Assembly (NCBI GenBank): GCA_003224635.1 | Contig: QHZK01000031.1 | Coordinates: 1-15,059 of the forward strand | Length of the DNA stretch: 15,059 bases | Reading direction: 5' to 3' | DNA from: Acidobacteriota bacterium | Lineage (GTDB): Bacteria; Acidobacteriota; Terriglobia; UBA7540 | Shown: in pieces, positions 1 through 7,681 of the stretch | Layout: every line of letters begins with the position of its first letter | How positions within the stretch are numbered: the stretch's first letter is position 1 | Notes under the pieces: model-generated | What the model saw: the letters and a program-made list of their open reading frames with translations, nothing else | Databases searched by the model: none | What the model was told of the DNA's origin: nothing | Program-made: the position numbers and the translations under genes

Positions 1-673
1 CACACCGATTTTTGCAAACAGCTATTGTGTGGTTGGCGTGACCTTCAAGCCTACGGCCGCGGGCCCCCAAACGGGTGTGTTGAGTTTAACTGACAGCACT
101 GACTCCGGCCCGCGCACCCTTCCGTTGTCCGGAACAGGCCAGGACTTTTCGATCAGCGCCGCATCGGGCGGCTCGACGTCTGCGACAATCAGTCCCGGAC
201 AGTCGGCAACTTATTCGCTCGGTGTATTCCCGGCCGGTGGGTTCAACCAGAGCGTCACGCTAACCTGCACCGGCGCTCCTTCAGAGTCTACCTGCTCGGT
301 CTCGCCCCAGTCCGTGACCCTTGACGGGACGAACGCCGGGACGGTTACGGTCGGTGTGACGACCACAGCCGCTTCGCTCTCGGTTCAGCCCGCGCTCCCA
401 CGCGGCTCGCGTCTGCGTTTACCGGTGTGGTTCACAGCACTAGTGTTGCTCCTGGGATTCGCGGCGATGCTTATGAGCCGCAGGAGAGTGCAGGTTGTGC
501 TTGCGGCAATTCTCGTGGTCGCCGTTCTTTGGGGTAGTTGCGGAGGGGGCGGCAGTGCAGGTGGCGGCGGAGGCGGCAACCCAGGCACGCCCGCTGGCAA
601 CTACAACCTAATTGTTACCGGGAAATCCCAAACCTTATCGCGCACACTCACGCTTACCCTGAAGGTAACCTGA
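1..673 (+). CDS. C-terminal part of an Ig-like (choice-of-anchor type) surface protein
   Basis: The reading frame is open from base 2, so the gene is cut by the left edge of the window; the first GTG (29) lies inside a domain and is not the real start. The visible part begins with the end of a beta-sandwich repeat (VTFKPTAAGPQTGVLSLTDS), typical of ASPM/SPD-2/Hydin-like 'choice-of-anchor D' domains. A second Ig-like domain follows, with paired cysteines (LTCTGAPSESTCSV). Next come a hydrophobic segment (about residues 131-148 counted from base 29), an RRR cluster, a second hydrophobic stretch, a glycine-rich linker and a last short strand pattern (NYNLIVTGKSQTLSRTLTLTLKVT region). This layout is common in large secreted or surface-anchored acidobacterial proteins of unknown ligand. 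It is probably membrane-anchored. No enzyme motif is seen. It converges on the kinase locus. The domain family is fairly sure; the function is unknown. Confidence 0.75.
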   Translation, partial: TPIFANSYCVVGVTFKPTAAGPQTGVLSLTDSTDSGPRTLPLSGTGQDFSISAASGGSTSATISPGQSATYSLGVFPAGGFNQSVTLTCTGAPSESTCSVSPQSVTLDGTNAGTVTVGVTTTAASLSVQPALPRGSRLRLPVWFTALVLLLGFAAMLMSRRRVQVVLAAILVVAVLWGSCGGGGSAGGGGGGNPGTPAGNYNLIVTGKSQTLSRTLTLTLKVT

Positions 674-856
674 ACGCGGAGTGTAATACGAAAGACGGGT
701 TTGCCAAGTCGGGCTTTCTCTCCACCCGTGACTGCCGTGAACAGCCTCTCTGCCACTTAGGTCCATATATCCTTCAGAAATGAGCTACCCCGAAAGTGGG
801 ACGACTGCGCTTCGAAAGCGGGCCACACCCCTATCTGCCTAGCATCAGTAACGAGT

Positions 857-874
857 AGTCGCCATGTGGCGACT
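857..874. terminator. Perfect 8-bp hairpin with a 2-nt loop, candidate terminator
   Basis: Arms AGTCGCCA (857-864) and TGGCGACT (867-874) are exact inverted repeats around TG. There is no U-tract on either side, so factor-independent termination is not assured. A protein-binding palindrome is the alternative. Confidence 0.35.
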
Positions 875-905
875 GATCGCGGACAGCAAGGCGGTCACGC
901 GGCAC

Positions 906-953
906 GCGGAGGATCGATCACCCCTTCGCCGTCACAGGGGATTGATCCGCCGC
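906..953. terminator. Long imperfect hairpin between convergent genes
   Basis: The left arm (906-924) pairs with the right arm (937-953) over about 16 base pairs: the GCGG ends, GGATC/GATCC, ATC/GAT and CCCC/GGGG match, with two mismatches and one bulge, around a 12-nt loop. It is the strongest secondary structure in the left part of the window. It could terminate both convergent genes, or be a copy of a dispersed palindromic repeat. Confidence 0.45.
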
Positions 954-973
954 GTAGGGACGCACGGTGGCAT

Positions 974-990
974 TGCGAAATCGTTTCGCA
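974..990. terminator. 7-bp hairpin just after the kinase stop codon
   Basis: TGCGAAA (974-980) and TTTCGCA (984-990) pair exactly around TCG, two bases past the stop of the - strand kinase frame (993-995). No U-run follows, so it is a weak terminator candidate, more likely a 3'-end stabilising structure. Confidence 0.35.
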
Positions 991-992
991 TC

Positions 993-3191
993 TCAGGGCA
1001 GCTTCAAAGCGAGCGCGTAGATATCCTCGGCACCGGCGTCTTCAACCAGCATAGGAGAATTATCCGGCGCGAGCCCTATCCAAGGACCCAGCAGGTCCCA
1101 CGCCTGGCGCACGTGTGCCAGGCCTGTGACCTGTTCCATCTGGTGGTCGCTCAGCCGCACCTTGAAGATGGCCGCGGCCCGTCCCTTCGGGTAACCTTCG
1201 AAGTAAATCGCCTTCCCGTCCCGCGACCATTGTGGAAAAGCGGCAAAAAAGTCTAATCCTAAGTCCGACCATTTGCCGGTGGTCAGGTCGTAGACCATCA
1301 GACGCCGGCTGCTGTTGGGCATCGCGGCAACGTAGCGTCCGTCGGGGGACCATCGAGTCGAGAAGAGTCCCTCAGAGGCCGGCAACGTCGTCACCTTCCG
1401 GGTACCCATGTCCAAAATATGAATCGCATTGACGTTCGATTTGAGCGTAAAGAACGTCGGGGCGCCCGAGAACACCAACGAGTTGCCATCCGGAGACCAG
1501 TCAGGGTCAGTCTCCCCCGCTTCGCTAGGCACGCCGGGTATCAATTGCGGAGTCCCTGTTCCATCGGCGGCAACAAGGTAGTTGTGCCGTCCCTGGTCCG
1601 TAATGCCTATAAAAACGATCTGTTTGCGGTCAGGCGACCAGCGTGGCAAAAAGGTTTTCATCGGCGCAAATGTCAGTTGCAGCCGGTCGCTTCCATTGAT
1701 CTTGCTCCGCCACAGCGTTAGGTCCGGATACTGGGCATAGGCTATCCACTGCCCGTCCCTTGAAAAATCCACGCCGATGGCCGAGATGCCATTCAGGTAA
1801 GGAACAAATTGACTCGTCCTTGCGTCATAGCGGGCCAGTCGTCCGCGGGCCTGTGAAGTGGTGGCAAACAGCCTTTTCCCGTCGAGGCCTACAAGCGGTG
1901 AACGCGTTGCGGTCGGCCCCGTGGTTAGCTGGACGGGCTGATGGTTGACTCGGTAAAGGAGGCTTGGCCCTTCCCGAATAGCCCAGACATTCCTCGTCCC
2001 GCCCTTGCCGGACTGAAAGAAGAAGTATTTACCGTCGGGTGTCCACGCGCCACAACATTCATCGGACGGGTTGTTCCATCCGGGGAGCAGCTGGTGAAGT
2101 CCTGTCCCATTCGCAGAGATTTCCCAGATTGAGGACCACCCGAGCACTGTTTGGATTGAGAATCGAACCTGCCTTCCGTCCGGGGACCAGCGCGGCCGGA
2201 ATCCGACGCCCTCAACAACAGCGAGTTTTAGCGAACCCGTGCCGTCAGCGTTTGCCAGGTATAGGCTATTCCCCTGGGCGTAGACTAGTTGCACGCCATC
2301 CGGTGACCACGCCGCATCGCCCGCCTCCAAGCTGCCCAGCCGGCGCGGTGAGCTGCCCAGCACCGGCATCGCATACAGAGGAAGGTCTGGCAAAAGAAGG
2401 TTAAAGCTCTGGACCAAAAGCTGGGAACGATCGGGTGAAATGTCCAACAGGACGGGAGACTCGACCGGCGTGACGATGGGGGCGACGGGTCCGCCTGCAG
2501 TCGAAACCTCGTATACCTTGTTGCGCGCGCCATTGAGAGCGCTGAAGTACAAGCGCGTTCCATCGGTGGCCATGCCGGTTTTGGGTTGCCCGTCATTCGT
2601 GATCTGCATCGAACTCAAAATCTGCGGCGGTGGAAGTGTGGGCCGCAAGAGGTAAGCCATCGCGAGCGCGATCACGAGGGCCGCGAGACCGAGTCCGAGG
2701 TTGCGCCATCGGCGAGATGACATCGCCACGCCTGGTTCCAGCGATGGTGTCTCCACCGCCAGTCGGCGGTCCCCGGCCTCGCCCGGGTACACTCCGGCCG
2801 GCGCTACAGGAGCGGAGCGGCCGGAATCGGTGTCACGCTTCAGGCGCTTCAGGTCAGCGCGCAACTCCGCCGCAGTCTGGCACCGCAGGTCGCGATCCTT
2901 CTCCAGCGCCTTATTGACAATGCGTTCGAAATCCGTGGGGAGCTCGGCGTTCAGACTAATGGGCGGGACCGGCGCGTGGCTCAGAATCGCATTGAAGATT
3001 ACTGCCGAGGTGTTGCCTGTAAACGGCTGGCGCCCCGTGGCCATTTCATAAAGCACAGCCCCGAAGCTGAACAGGTCCGTGCGTGCGTCAAGTTCTTCAC
3101 CACGCGCCTGCTCCGGCGACATGTAGGCGACTGTGCCCATTGTCGCTCCGGGGCTGGTGAGATGCTGTTCGTCGAGGGTCGCCGTGGCCAT
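993..3191 (-). CDS. Serine/threonine protein kinase, C-lobe plus PD40/TolB-like propeller (downstream part of a broken gene)
   Basis: This frame of 732 codons starts at the kinase activation segment: GTVAYMSPEQARG (residues 19-31, APE-equivalent SPE) and the DxxxFG helix (DLFSFG, 39-44). The rest of the C-lobe follows, ending near ELRADLKRLKR. One membrane span lies at about 165-183 (GLGLAALVIALAMAYLL). An extracytoplasmic domain then has repeated WSPDG-type PD40 motifs (AAWSPDG, PRWSPDG, GAWTPDG, PRWSPDR, DWSPDG, TRWSPDG, QWSRDG) that should form a beta-propeller like TolB. Such kinase-propeller receptors are abundant in Acidobacteriota and are thought to couple external ligands to phosphorylation. 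The HRD and DFG motifs are upstream in the same frame (3210-3446), behind an in-frame TAA. The ATG at 3191 has no clear ribosome-binding site, so independent translation would give a kinase with no catalytic loop. Confidence 0.85.
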   Translation of the reverse strand: MATATLDEQHLTSPGATMGTVAYMSPEQARGEELDARTDLFSFGAVLYEMATGRQPFTGNTSAVIFNAILSHAPVPPISLNAELPTDFERIVNKALEKDRDLRCQTAAELRADLKRLKRDTDSGRSAPVAPAGVYPGEAGDRRLAVETPSLEPGVAMSSRRWRNLGLGLAALVIALAMAYLLRPTLPPPQILSSMQITNDGQPKTGMATDGTRLYFSALNGARNKVYEVSTAGGPVAPIVTPVESPVLLDISPDRSQLLVQSFNLLLPDLPLYAMPVLGSSPRRLGSLEAGDAAWSPDGVQLVYAQGNSLYLANADGTGSLKLAVVEGVGFRPRWSPDGRQVRFSIQTVLGWSSIWEISANGTGLHQLLPGWNNPSDECCGAWTPDGKYFFFQSGKGGTRNVWAIREGPSLLYRVNHQPVQLTTGPTATRSPLVGLDGKRLFATTSQARGRLARYDARTSQFVPYLNGISAIGVDFSRDGQWIAYAQYPDLTLWRSKINGSDRLQLTFAPMKTFLPRWSPDRKQIVFIGITDQGRHNYLVAADGTGTPQLIPGVPSEAGETDPDWSPDGNSLVFSGAPTFFTLKSNVNAIHILDMGTRKVTTLPASEGLFSTRWSPDGRYVAAMPNSSRRLMVYDLTTGKWSDLGLDFFAAFPQWSRDGKAIYFEGYPKGRAAAIFKVRLSDHQMEQVTGLAHVRQAWDLLGPWIGLAPDNSPMLVEDAGAEDIYALALKLP

Positions 3192-3203
3192 GTCCTGTAG
3201 GGC

Positions 3204-3223
3204 CGACCCTTAGGTCGGCCTTG
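3204..3223. repeat. Palindrome inserted in the kinase gene, carrying its stop codon
   Basis: Arms GGCCGACC and GGTCGGCC are perfect inverted repeats around a 4-nt centre. Read on the - strand, the centre supplies the in-frame TAA (3210-3212). The flanking codons continue in the same frame into the activation segment, where relatives have no such interruption. It looks like a small REP-like palindromic insertion of about 30-36 nt. Whether other copies exist cannot be told from this window. Confidence 0.5.
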
Positions 3224-3446
3224 TTGCCTGACCGGTCAAGCCCGGGGCCCCCGCCCTGGACAACGGGCCCGGCCCTGCTAATTTCGCCAACCCGAAGTCG
3301 AGAATCTTGGCGTGCCCGCGTTTGATGATAAAGATATTTGCAGGCTTAATGTCGCGGTGGACGATACCTGCGCTGTGGGCGGCATCGAGAGCGTCGCCAC
3401 CGAGTTTCTCAAGGATTCGGTAATGCGATATGGTCTGGCCGGTCAC
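3210..3446 (-). pseudogene. N-terminal fragment of the kinase, lacking most of the N-lobe
   Basis: Translation from the GTG at 3444-3446, with AAAGGAG about 13 nt upstream, gives the usual start of this kinase family (GQTISHYRILEKLGG). It then jumps straight to DALDAAHSAGIVHRDIKPAN (the helix before the HRD catalytic loop) and KILDFGLAKL (DFG motif). Roughly 110 residues normally lie between them: most of the glycine-rich loop, the ATP-binding lysine, the C-helix glutamate and the hinge. They have been lost by an in-frame deletion. The fragment ends at an in-frame TAA (3210-3212), seven codons before the ATG of the downstream part. HRD and DFG are intact but ATP binding should be impossible, so the locus is best called a decayed kinase or pseudokinase. 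Confidence 0.85.
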
Positions 3447-3864
3447 TGTGAGGGAAGCACTCCTTTGACGGGCAACTGAGGCTGAGCGGTGAAAGAAGTC
3501 AACGAACGATCAGCCTTCATATAAAACAACAATAGAATTGTACCTTTTATTCTGCCTGTCGTCTGGGATGTTGTCTTTCGGCTTCACCGAGTCGTTTTTG
3601 GCGTCACATGGTTGTGCGGTGGGACACCGTGAAAAGACGTTCGAACTCGCCGAACCAACGTACAAGAAAATAGCTGCTGTCGCCCATGGTATACCGATCT
3701 GCGCGCTCTGCACGGATGACGGGAATTAACCGGCCAATCCTTTGAATCACACCTCTAAGGGCCGAAGCTGAGAAGCGTTATTCTTCTCCAGTTGGGATTT
3801 TTCTCTTCAGGAGGAGGGGCTCCGCTTCCGGCTCTTGGCGGATCAACGCCAGGGTAGAGCCCCC
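3447..3864. other. A+T-richer spacer upstream of kinase and transposon
   Basis: Two overlapping short open frames on opposite strands (3510-3713 and 3538-3729) have no recognisable family or good ribosome-binding site, and I do not call them genes. The stretch must hold the promoter of the - strand kinase and probably the left end of the mobile element. It includes an 11-mer AATTGTACCTT (3536-3546) that recurs at 9075-9085, and an 8-mer CCAGTTGG (3788-3795) that recurs just after the recombinase operon (7745-7752). Confidence 0.4.
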
Positions 3865-4408
3865 ATGAACCACGATTCTTTTTATCCCACTTTCCGCCGC
3901 GCCGCACAAGCTGGAAACTGACTGGGCCGGGGACTGCGACAAGGTCATCCTGCGGCGGCGATGCCCTGTTTGTGAACGCGATTCGATCATCGGCCACGGA
4001 CGCCGCCGCAAGCAGGCCCACGATGAGTATCACGACTGGATTGGGATCCGGCGCGGTCGCTGCCCCGATTGCGGGAAGACCTTCACCTTCCTCCCGATGC
4101 TTTCTCTCCCTTACACGCACTACAGCTTGCTGGCTTGCTGTCAGGCCTTGCGACAGCGCTTGGTCGAGCACCGATCCTGGGAAGAGGCGATGCCCACGCT
4201 CAAAGACCCCAATCGTGTGCCCGATCCCTCCACCCTCCGCCGCTGGGCCCGCGGCCTAGATTCCTCCGAACCTGCTCGTTCTTTTCTGCGCCAAACGCTC
4301 GCCCGCGTCGCTCATTGGCTGGTACCCGAGGGTCAGGCTGATCACAAAGCTGTCCCTTTGTCTGAGGTGACTCGGATTCTGCAAGTCCTCTGGCCCCTGC
4401 GCCTCTGA
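3865..4408 (+). pseudogene. Zinc-ribbon plus HTH-like DNA-binding protein of the transposon (DUF6431-like), with a +1 frameshift
   Basis: The product has a transposase-type zinc ribbon, CPVC (3962-3973) followed by CPDC in the RRGRCPDCGKTFTFLP segment. The basic stretch GHGRRRKQAHDEYHDW lies between them. A helical C-terminal part (RSWEEAMPTLKDPNRVPDPSTLRRWARGL, from about residue 100 on) looks like a helix-turn-helix. I recall this pattern as the DUF6431 family of mobile-element proteins; the name is from memory. The main frame (3869-4408) has no ATG/GTG/TTG start before 4097, which is inside the domain. The ATG at 3865, preceded by AGGGTAGAG, is in another frame. Removing one T from the T5 run (3879-3883) joins them into MNHDSFIPLSAAPHKL and onward, about 180 residues. 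So a +1 indel or slippage separates start from body. It probably recognises element DNA ends or regulates the operon. Confidence 0.6.
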
Positions 4409-4490
4409 GAAATTTTCCTTGCGCCCACCATCCTTGCCTGGGAACGCTGGCCGCCTTCTCCTAGGCTCATCTCCGGGCAGAAACAGCGCC

Positions 4491-5480
4491 ATGGGCGAGG
4501 ATCTCGAACAACTCAAACAGAGACTTCCGCTGCTCGATTACTTGCGGCTGCAGAATTGGACCGCCCGGCCGGCGGGTCACGGCCCTGAGTTCGTTGGACT
4601 TTGTCCGTTGCACCCGGAGACCCGGCCTTCGTTCTATGTCAACGCCCGCAAAAATCTCTTCTACTGCCACGGCTGCGGCCAGGGCGGCGATCTGATTCGC
4701 TTTGTCGAGTTGTCGCAGCACCTGTCCTTTCGCAAAAGCCTTGCCTATCTCGAGCAGCAAAGCCCTCCTCCTGCCGACCCTGCCGCCGTGCTCGAGCGGG
4801 CTGCCGTTTTCTACCAACAGCAACTCGATCGCTACCCGGAGGCACGGTGGTATCTGGAACAACGCGGACTGCGCGACCCCGCCCTGATCCGAGAGCTGCA
4901 GATCGGTTATGCCCCCGGCGGCAGCTTGCGGCGTCATCTGGTAGCCCAAGGCTATTCTCTCGATCTGCTGCGGCGCACCGGCCTCGTCAACTCCCAGGGC
5001 CATGACGCCCTCTACCAGCGCGTCGTCTTCCCCTGCTGCCAGGACGGACGCATCGTCAACTTATACGGCCGCAGTACCGGCGTCGCCTTCGCCCATCGAT
5101 TGCTCCCCGGCTCCAAGGGCGACTTGTTTGCCTGGGAATCGGTTCGCCAGTTTCCCACGGTGATCCTGGTCGAAGGTCTGTTCGATCTTGCGGTGTTGTG
5201 GCAGGCGAGTTTTCGTCACGTCACCTGTTCGTTAGGTACCCATCTCAATCCCGGCCAGTTTCGCCAACTGTGCGACCGCCCGCGCACCGTTTATCTCACC
5301 TTCGATGTCGATGCCAACGGCAGCGGCCAACAGGCCGCGCAGGGGTTAGCCCATCGTCTCCGGTCGCAAGGCATCACCACTCGCCGCGTCCTCCTGCCCT
5401 CTGGCCACGATCCAAACTCGTTCTTCGTCCAGGGCGGTGACGCGCGACAGTTCCACTCTCTCCTGGAGGCCGCTCCATGA
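4491..5480 (+). CDS. Short DnaG-like primase: CHC2 zinc finger plus Toprim domain
   Basis: This 329-residue protein opens with a DnaG-type CHC2 zinc finger: Cys38, His41, Cys59 and Cys62 in GLCPLHPETRPSF and LFYCHGCGQGGD. A middle region resembles the DnaG core (ELQIGYAPGG, ALYQRVVFPC, GRIVNLYGRS). A Toprim fold follows: the glutamate in VILVEGLFDLAVLW (Glu228) and the metal-binding DxD in TFDVDANGSGQ (Asp272, Asp274). All expected catalytic acids are present. It is far shorter than cellular DnaG (about 600 residues) and lacks the C-terminal DnaB-binding domain, as in mobile-element primases. I chose ATG 4491 over an upstream TTG at 4419, whose extra residues look unconserved. Its stop overlaps the next start as ATGA (5477-5480). 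It probably primes synthesis on a single-stranded intermediate, or acts as a DNA-binding accessory to the recombinases. Confidence 0.8.
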   Translation: MGEDLEQLKQRLPLLDYLRLQNWTARPAGHGPEFVGLCPLHPETRPSFYVNARKNLFYCHGCGQGGDLIRFVELSQHLSFRKSLAYLEQQSPPPADPAAVLERAAVFYQQQLDRYPEARWYLEQRGLRDPALIRELQIGYAPGGSLRRHLVAQGYSLDLLRRTGLVNSQGHDALYQRVVFPCCQDGRIVNLYGRSTGVAFAHRLLPGSKGDLFAWESVRQFPTVILVEGLFDLAVLWQASFRHVTCSLGTHLNPGQFRQLCDRPRTVYLTFDVDANGSGQQAAQGLAHRLRSQGITTRRVLLPSGHDPNSFFVQGGDARQFHSLLEAAP

Positions 5481-6530
5481 TCAAGTTCCACGTCATCCGC
5501 CCGCAGACTCCCAACCCACCACAAAGTCCGATTCGTGTCGTCGAGCAGGTCACCGGTCGCGAAGTCGGCTGGGTCAATCGTTACCTGGACCGCGAGTACG
5601 TCCGCCGCCTGGCGAACACCACCCTGCGCATCTACGCTCACAACCTGCTGCACTTTGTTCGCTGGTGGGAGAGCCTTCATCACACCGGTGACGTGGTCGA
5701 AGGTGACCTGACCGAGTCGACGCTCCTGGATTATGTGAAATTCCAGTCCGGCCAGCAATCTCCGCCTTCCGGTTCCACCATCAATGACCGCGTCGCCGTC
5801 GCCGATCGCGCCCTTCGCAACGAGTTCCCCCACGCCCCCCCCCTGCCAGGTGGCTCGCGGCTTTCATCAAGCTTTTTTGCGTCGCAAGCCGCTGGGCCTG
5901 GGCCGGCCGCGGGTAGCGATGAGCCGGCTGCGAGTGAAGGCGCCCAAACGCAACATCGTGCCGCTGTCGGTGGAGGAGGTGGCGCGTTTTTGGTCCAGTT
6001 TCCGCACGGCGCGGGACTTGGCGATCGTGGGCTTGATGCTCCTGCAAGGGCTGCGGTCCGCCGAAGTGTTGAGTTTGAATGAGGACGACGTGTTGCTGTC
6101 CGAAGCTCAGCTGCGCGTGCGTGGCAAAGGCAACAAACTTCGCTTCCTGCCGCTGGCGCCGGAAACTGTGCAACTGCTCGATCACTATCGGCGGCTGGAA
6201 CGGCCCCATCCCGGCACCGCCGCGCTCTTCGTCTCGCTCAAAGGACCCGCGCGCGGAGCCCGCATGACTCTGGCAGGATTACGTTCCTTGTTCCGCTACC
6301 ATCGCCAGCGCACTGGCATCCAGCTCGCCAACCCGCATCGGTTCCGACACACCTTTGCCTCGGACATGGTACGCGGCGGGATCAGCCTGCCCGCGCTCAT
6401 GCAGTTGATGGGTCACGCCGACATCCAGACCACCCTGCGCTATGTGCAGATCGCTCCGCAAGACGTCTACCTGCAGTATGCGCGCGCGGTGGCGCAGCAC
6501 CTTCGTCCCGTTCCGAGGATCTCCTCATGA
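5477..6530 (+). pseudogene. Tyrosine recombinase 1 of the transposon, interrupted by a +1 indel in a C9 run
   Basis: The N-terminal frame (5477 to about 5842) holds a core-binding/SAM-like domain (WVNRYLDREYVRRLANTTLR). The catalytic domain is in the next frame (about 5844-6530). Skipping one C in the C9 run (5835-5843) joins HAPP to CQVARGFHQAFLRRK and gives a 350-residue protein of normal length. All tyrosine recombinase catalytic residues are present; in joined numbering they are Arg193 (GLRSAEVL), Lys217 (RGKGNK), His287-x-x-Arg290 (HRFRHTF), His313 (LMGHAD) and Tyr322 (TTLRYVQ). The start overlaps the primase stop (ATGA) and the stop overlaps recombinase 2 in the same way (6527-6530). 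Whether the indel is real, a sequencing error or a slippage site is open. Expected role: strand exchange at element ends together with recombinase 2. Confidence 0.82.
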
Positions 6531-7666
6531 ACCGCCCGAGCCGCCTTCCGCTCCAACATCCGCTGGCTCCGGCCTTCGACCGCTCGGTCGATTCCCTCGG
6601 CGCGGCGCTCAGCCCCGACACCACTCGTCACTACCGCGGGACCGTCCGCAACTTCCTGAGCTATCTTGGCGCCGCTCACCCCGAGGTGAACTCCCTGGAC
6701 CAACTGCGCCGTGAGCCCCACCTCCTCGGCTGGATGTTCCGCCTGCGCTCCCAGTCGCCGCCGCTCGTGACCGCCTCCTATATCAACCGGCTCATCGCCC
6801 TGCGCGCCGTCTTCACCGAACTGGCTTGGACCCAACAGCTTCCTCAACTCGCGCACCTGATCCGTCGTGAGGACATCCCGCACCACCCGCAAAGACTCCC
6901 ACGCCCGCTCACCGCCGAGCAGGATCAGCTCCTGCAGCAGGAGTTCGTCGACCGCAACGATCTGGGGGGTAATATCTTTCTCCTGATCCGCTACACCGGC
7001 ATGCGCATCGGGGAGTGTGCCGACCTGCCCTTCGCTTGCCTCCGCTCGACCGGTCCCGATCAATGGGCGATTCACGTGCCGCTCGGCAAACTCAAGACGG
7101 AACGGATGGTGCCGGTGGATTCGTTTGTAGTTGCGGTCATCCGACGCTTACGATTCTTTCGCTCCCTCGATCCGCTGCCTCCGGATGGCCGGCTCCTGGC
7201 CCGTCCGAGCTCCAAGGAAGCCCTCGTTCGTCAAGTCCGCGATTACCTGCACCAAGTCTGTCATTTCTTGGGCCTCTCCACACGCATCGTCCCGCACCAG
7301 TTTCGCCACACCTACGCGACGGAGATGCTTCGCGCTGGCGTCAGCTTTCCCGCTCTGATGAAATTACTCGGCCACACTTCTCCCGAGATGACCATGCTCT
7401 ATGTCGAGGTGGCGTTGGTTGATCTGCAGCGGGAATTCCAACTGGCGCGTTCCAAACCTCGCCATCTCGCTCCACAACCGACAACGTCACTTACCATCCT
7501 TCGCACCGGCCTCGACGGGGTCATCGATTCTTTGCGCGCCGCTCAACATGCGCTGGAGATGTTCCGACGGGCGCTGCCGATGGGTGCTGCCCGCAGTTGT
7601 CTCGACCGGCTGTCTAACCGGCTCACCAAGATCACCACCGAAGCGCGCAAACTCGTCACGCCCTGA
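6527..7666 (+). CDS. Tyrosine recombinase 2 of the transposon (XerC/D-like integrase)
   Basis: Intact 379-residue tyrosine recombinase. The N-terminal core-binding domain (about 20-110, DTTRHYRGTVRNFLSYLGA) precedes a catalytic domain with the full set: Arg160 (YTGMRIGEC), Lys188 or Lys190 (LGKLKTERMVP), His257-x-x-Arg260 (HQFRHTYATEML), His283 (LLGHTS) and the nucleophile Tyr292 (MTMLYVE). A C-terminal tail of about 70 residues goes beyond the usual end. ATG at 6527 overlaps the preceding stop (ATGA), so it is coupled to recombinase 1. It differs clearly from recombinase 1 in sequence, which suggests two non-redundant partners as in Tn554 TnpA/TnpB or XerC/XerD. It is the last gene of the operon. 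Confidence 0.9.
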   Translation: MNRPSRLPLQHPLAPAFDRSVDSLGAALSPDTTRHYRGTVRNFLSYLGAAHPEVNSLDQLRREPHLLGWMFRLRSQSPPLVTASYINRLIALRAVFTELAWTQQLPQLAHLIRREDIPHHPQRLPRPLTAEQDQLLQQEFVDRNDLGGNIFLLIRYTGMRIGECADLPFACLRSTGPDQWAIHVPLGKLKTERMVPVDSFVVAVIRRLRFFRSLDPLPPDGRLLARPSSKEALVRQVRDYLHQVCHFLGLSTRIVPHQFRHTYATEMLRAGVSFPALMKLLGHTSPEMTMLYVEVALVDLQREFQLARSKPRHLAPQPTTSLTILRTGLDGVIDSLRAAQHALEMFRRALPMGAARSCLDRLSNRLTKITTEARKLVTP

Positions 7667-7681
7667 GAATGGGCAGAGATT

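Larger units (their letters stand above)
674..992. other. Intergenic space between convergent genes, with three hairpins
   Basis: No credible gene lies here; the short open frames lack a ribosome-binding site and resemble no family I know. The stretch separates two genes that end towards each other and carries three inverted repeats (857-874, 906-953, 974-990), listed separately. Transcription termination from both sides is the simplest role. Confidence 0.6.

Noticed and set aside
864..1256. 130-codon + strand open frame across the kinase 3' end
   Set aside because: Shadow of the PD40-repeat kinase frame on the other strand and partly made of the hairpin region.
3510..3729. Two short overlapping open frames on opposite strands (67 and 63 codons)
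   Set aside because: No family resemblance, no clear ribosome-binding sites, and they are mutual shadows in an A+T-rich spacer.
3755..4171. 138-codon open frame on the - strand over the zinc-ribbon gene
   Set aside because: Antisense shadow of the recognisable CPVC/CPDC zinc-ribbon coding sequence.
4419..4490. TTG start giving the primase 24 extra residues
   Set aside because: The added residues look like non-coding translation and MGEDLEQLKQRL at 4491 is a natural N-terminus for a CHC2 protein.
5781..6209. 142-codon - strand open frame opposite recombinase 1
   Set aside because: Antisense to the conserved recombinase catalytic domain; no family resemblance.
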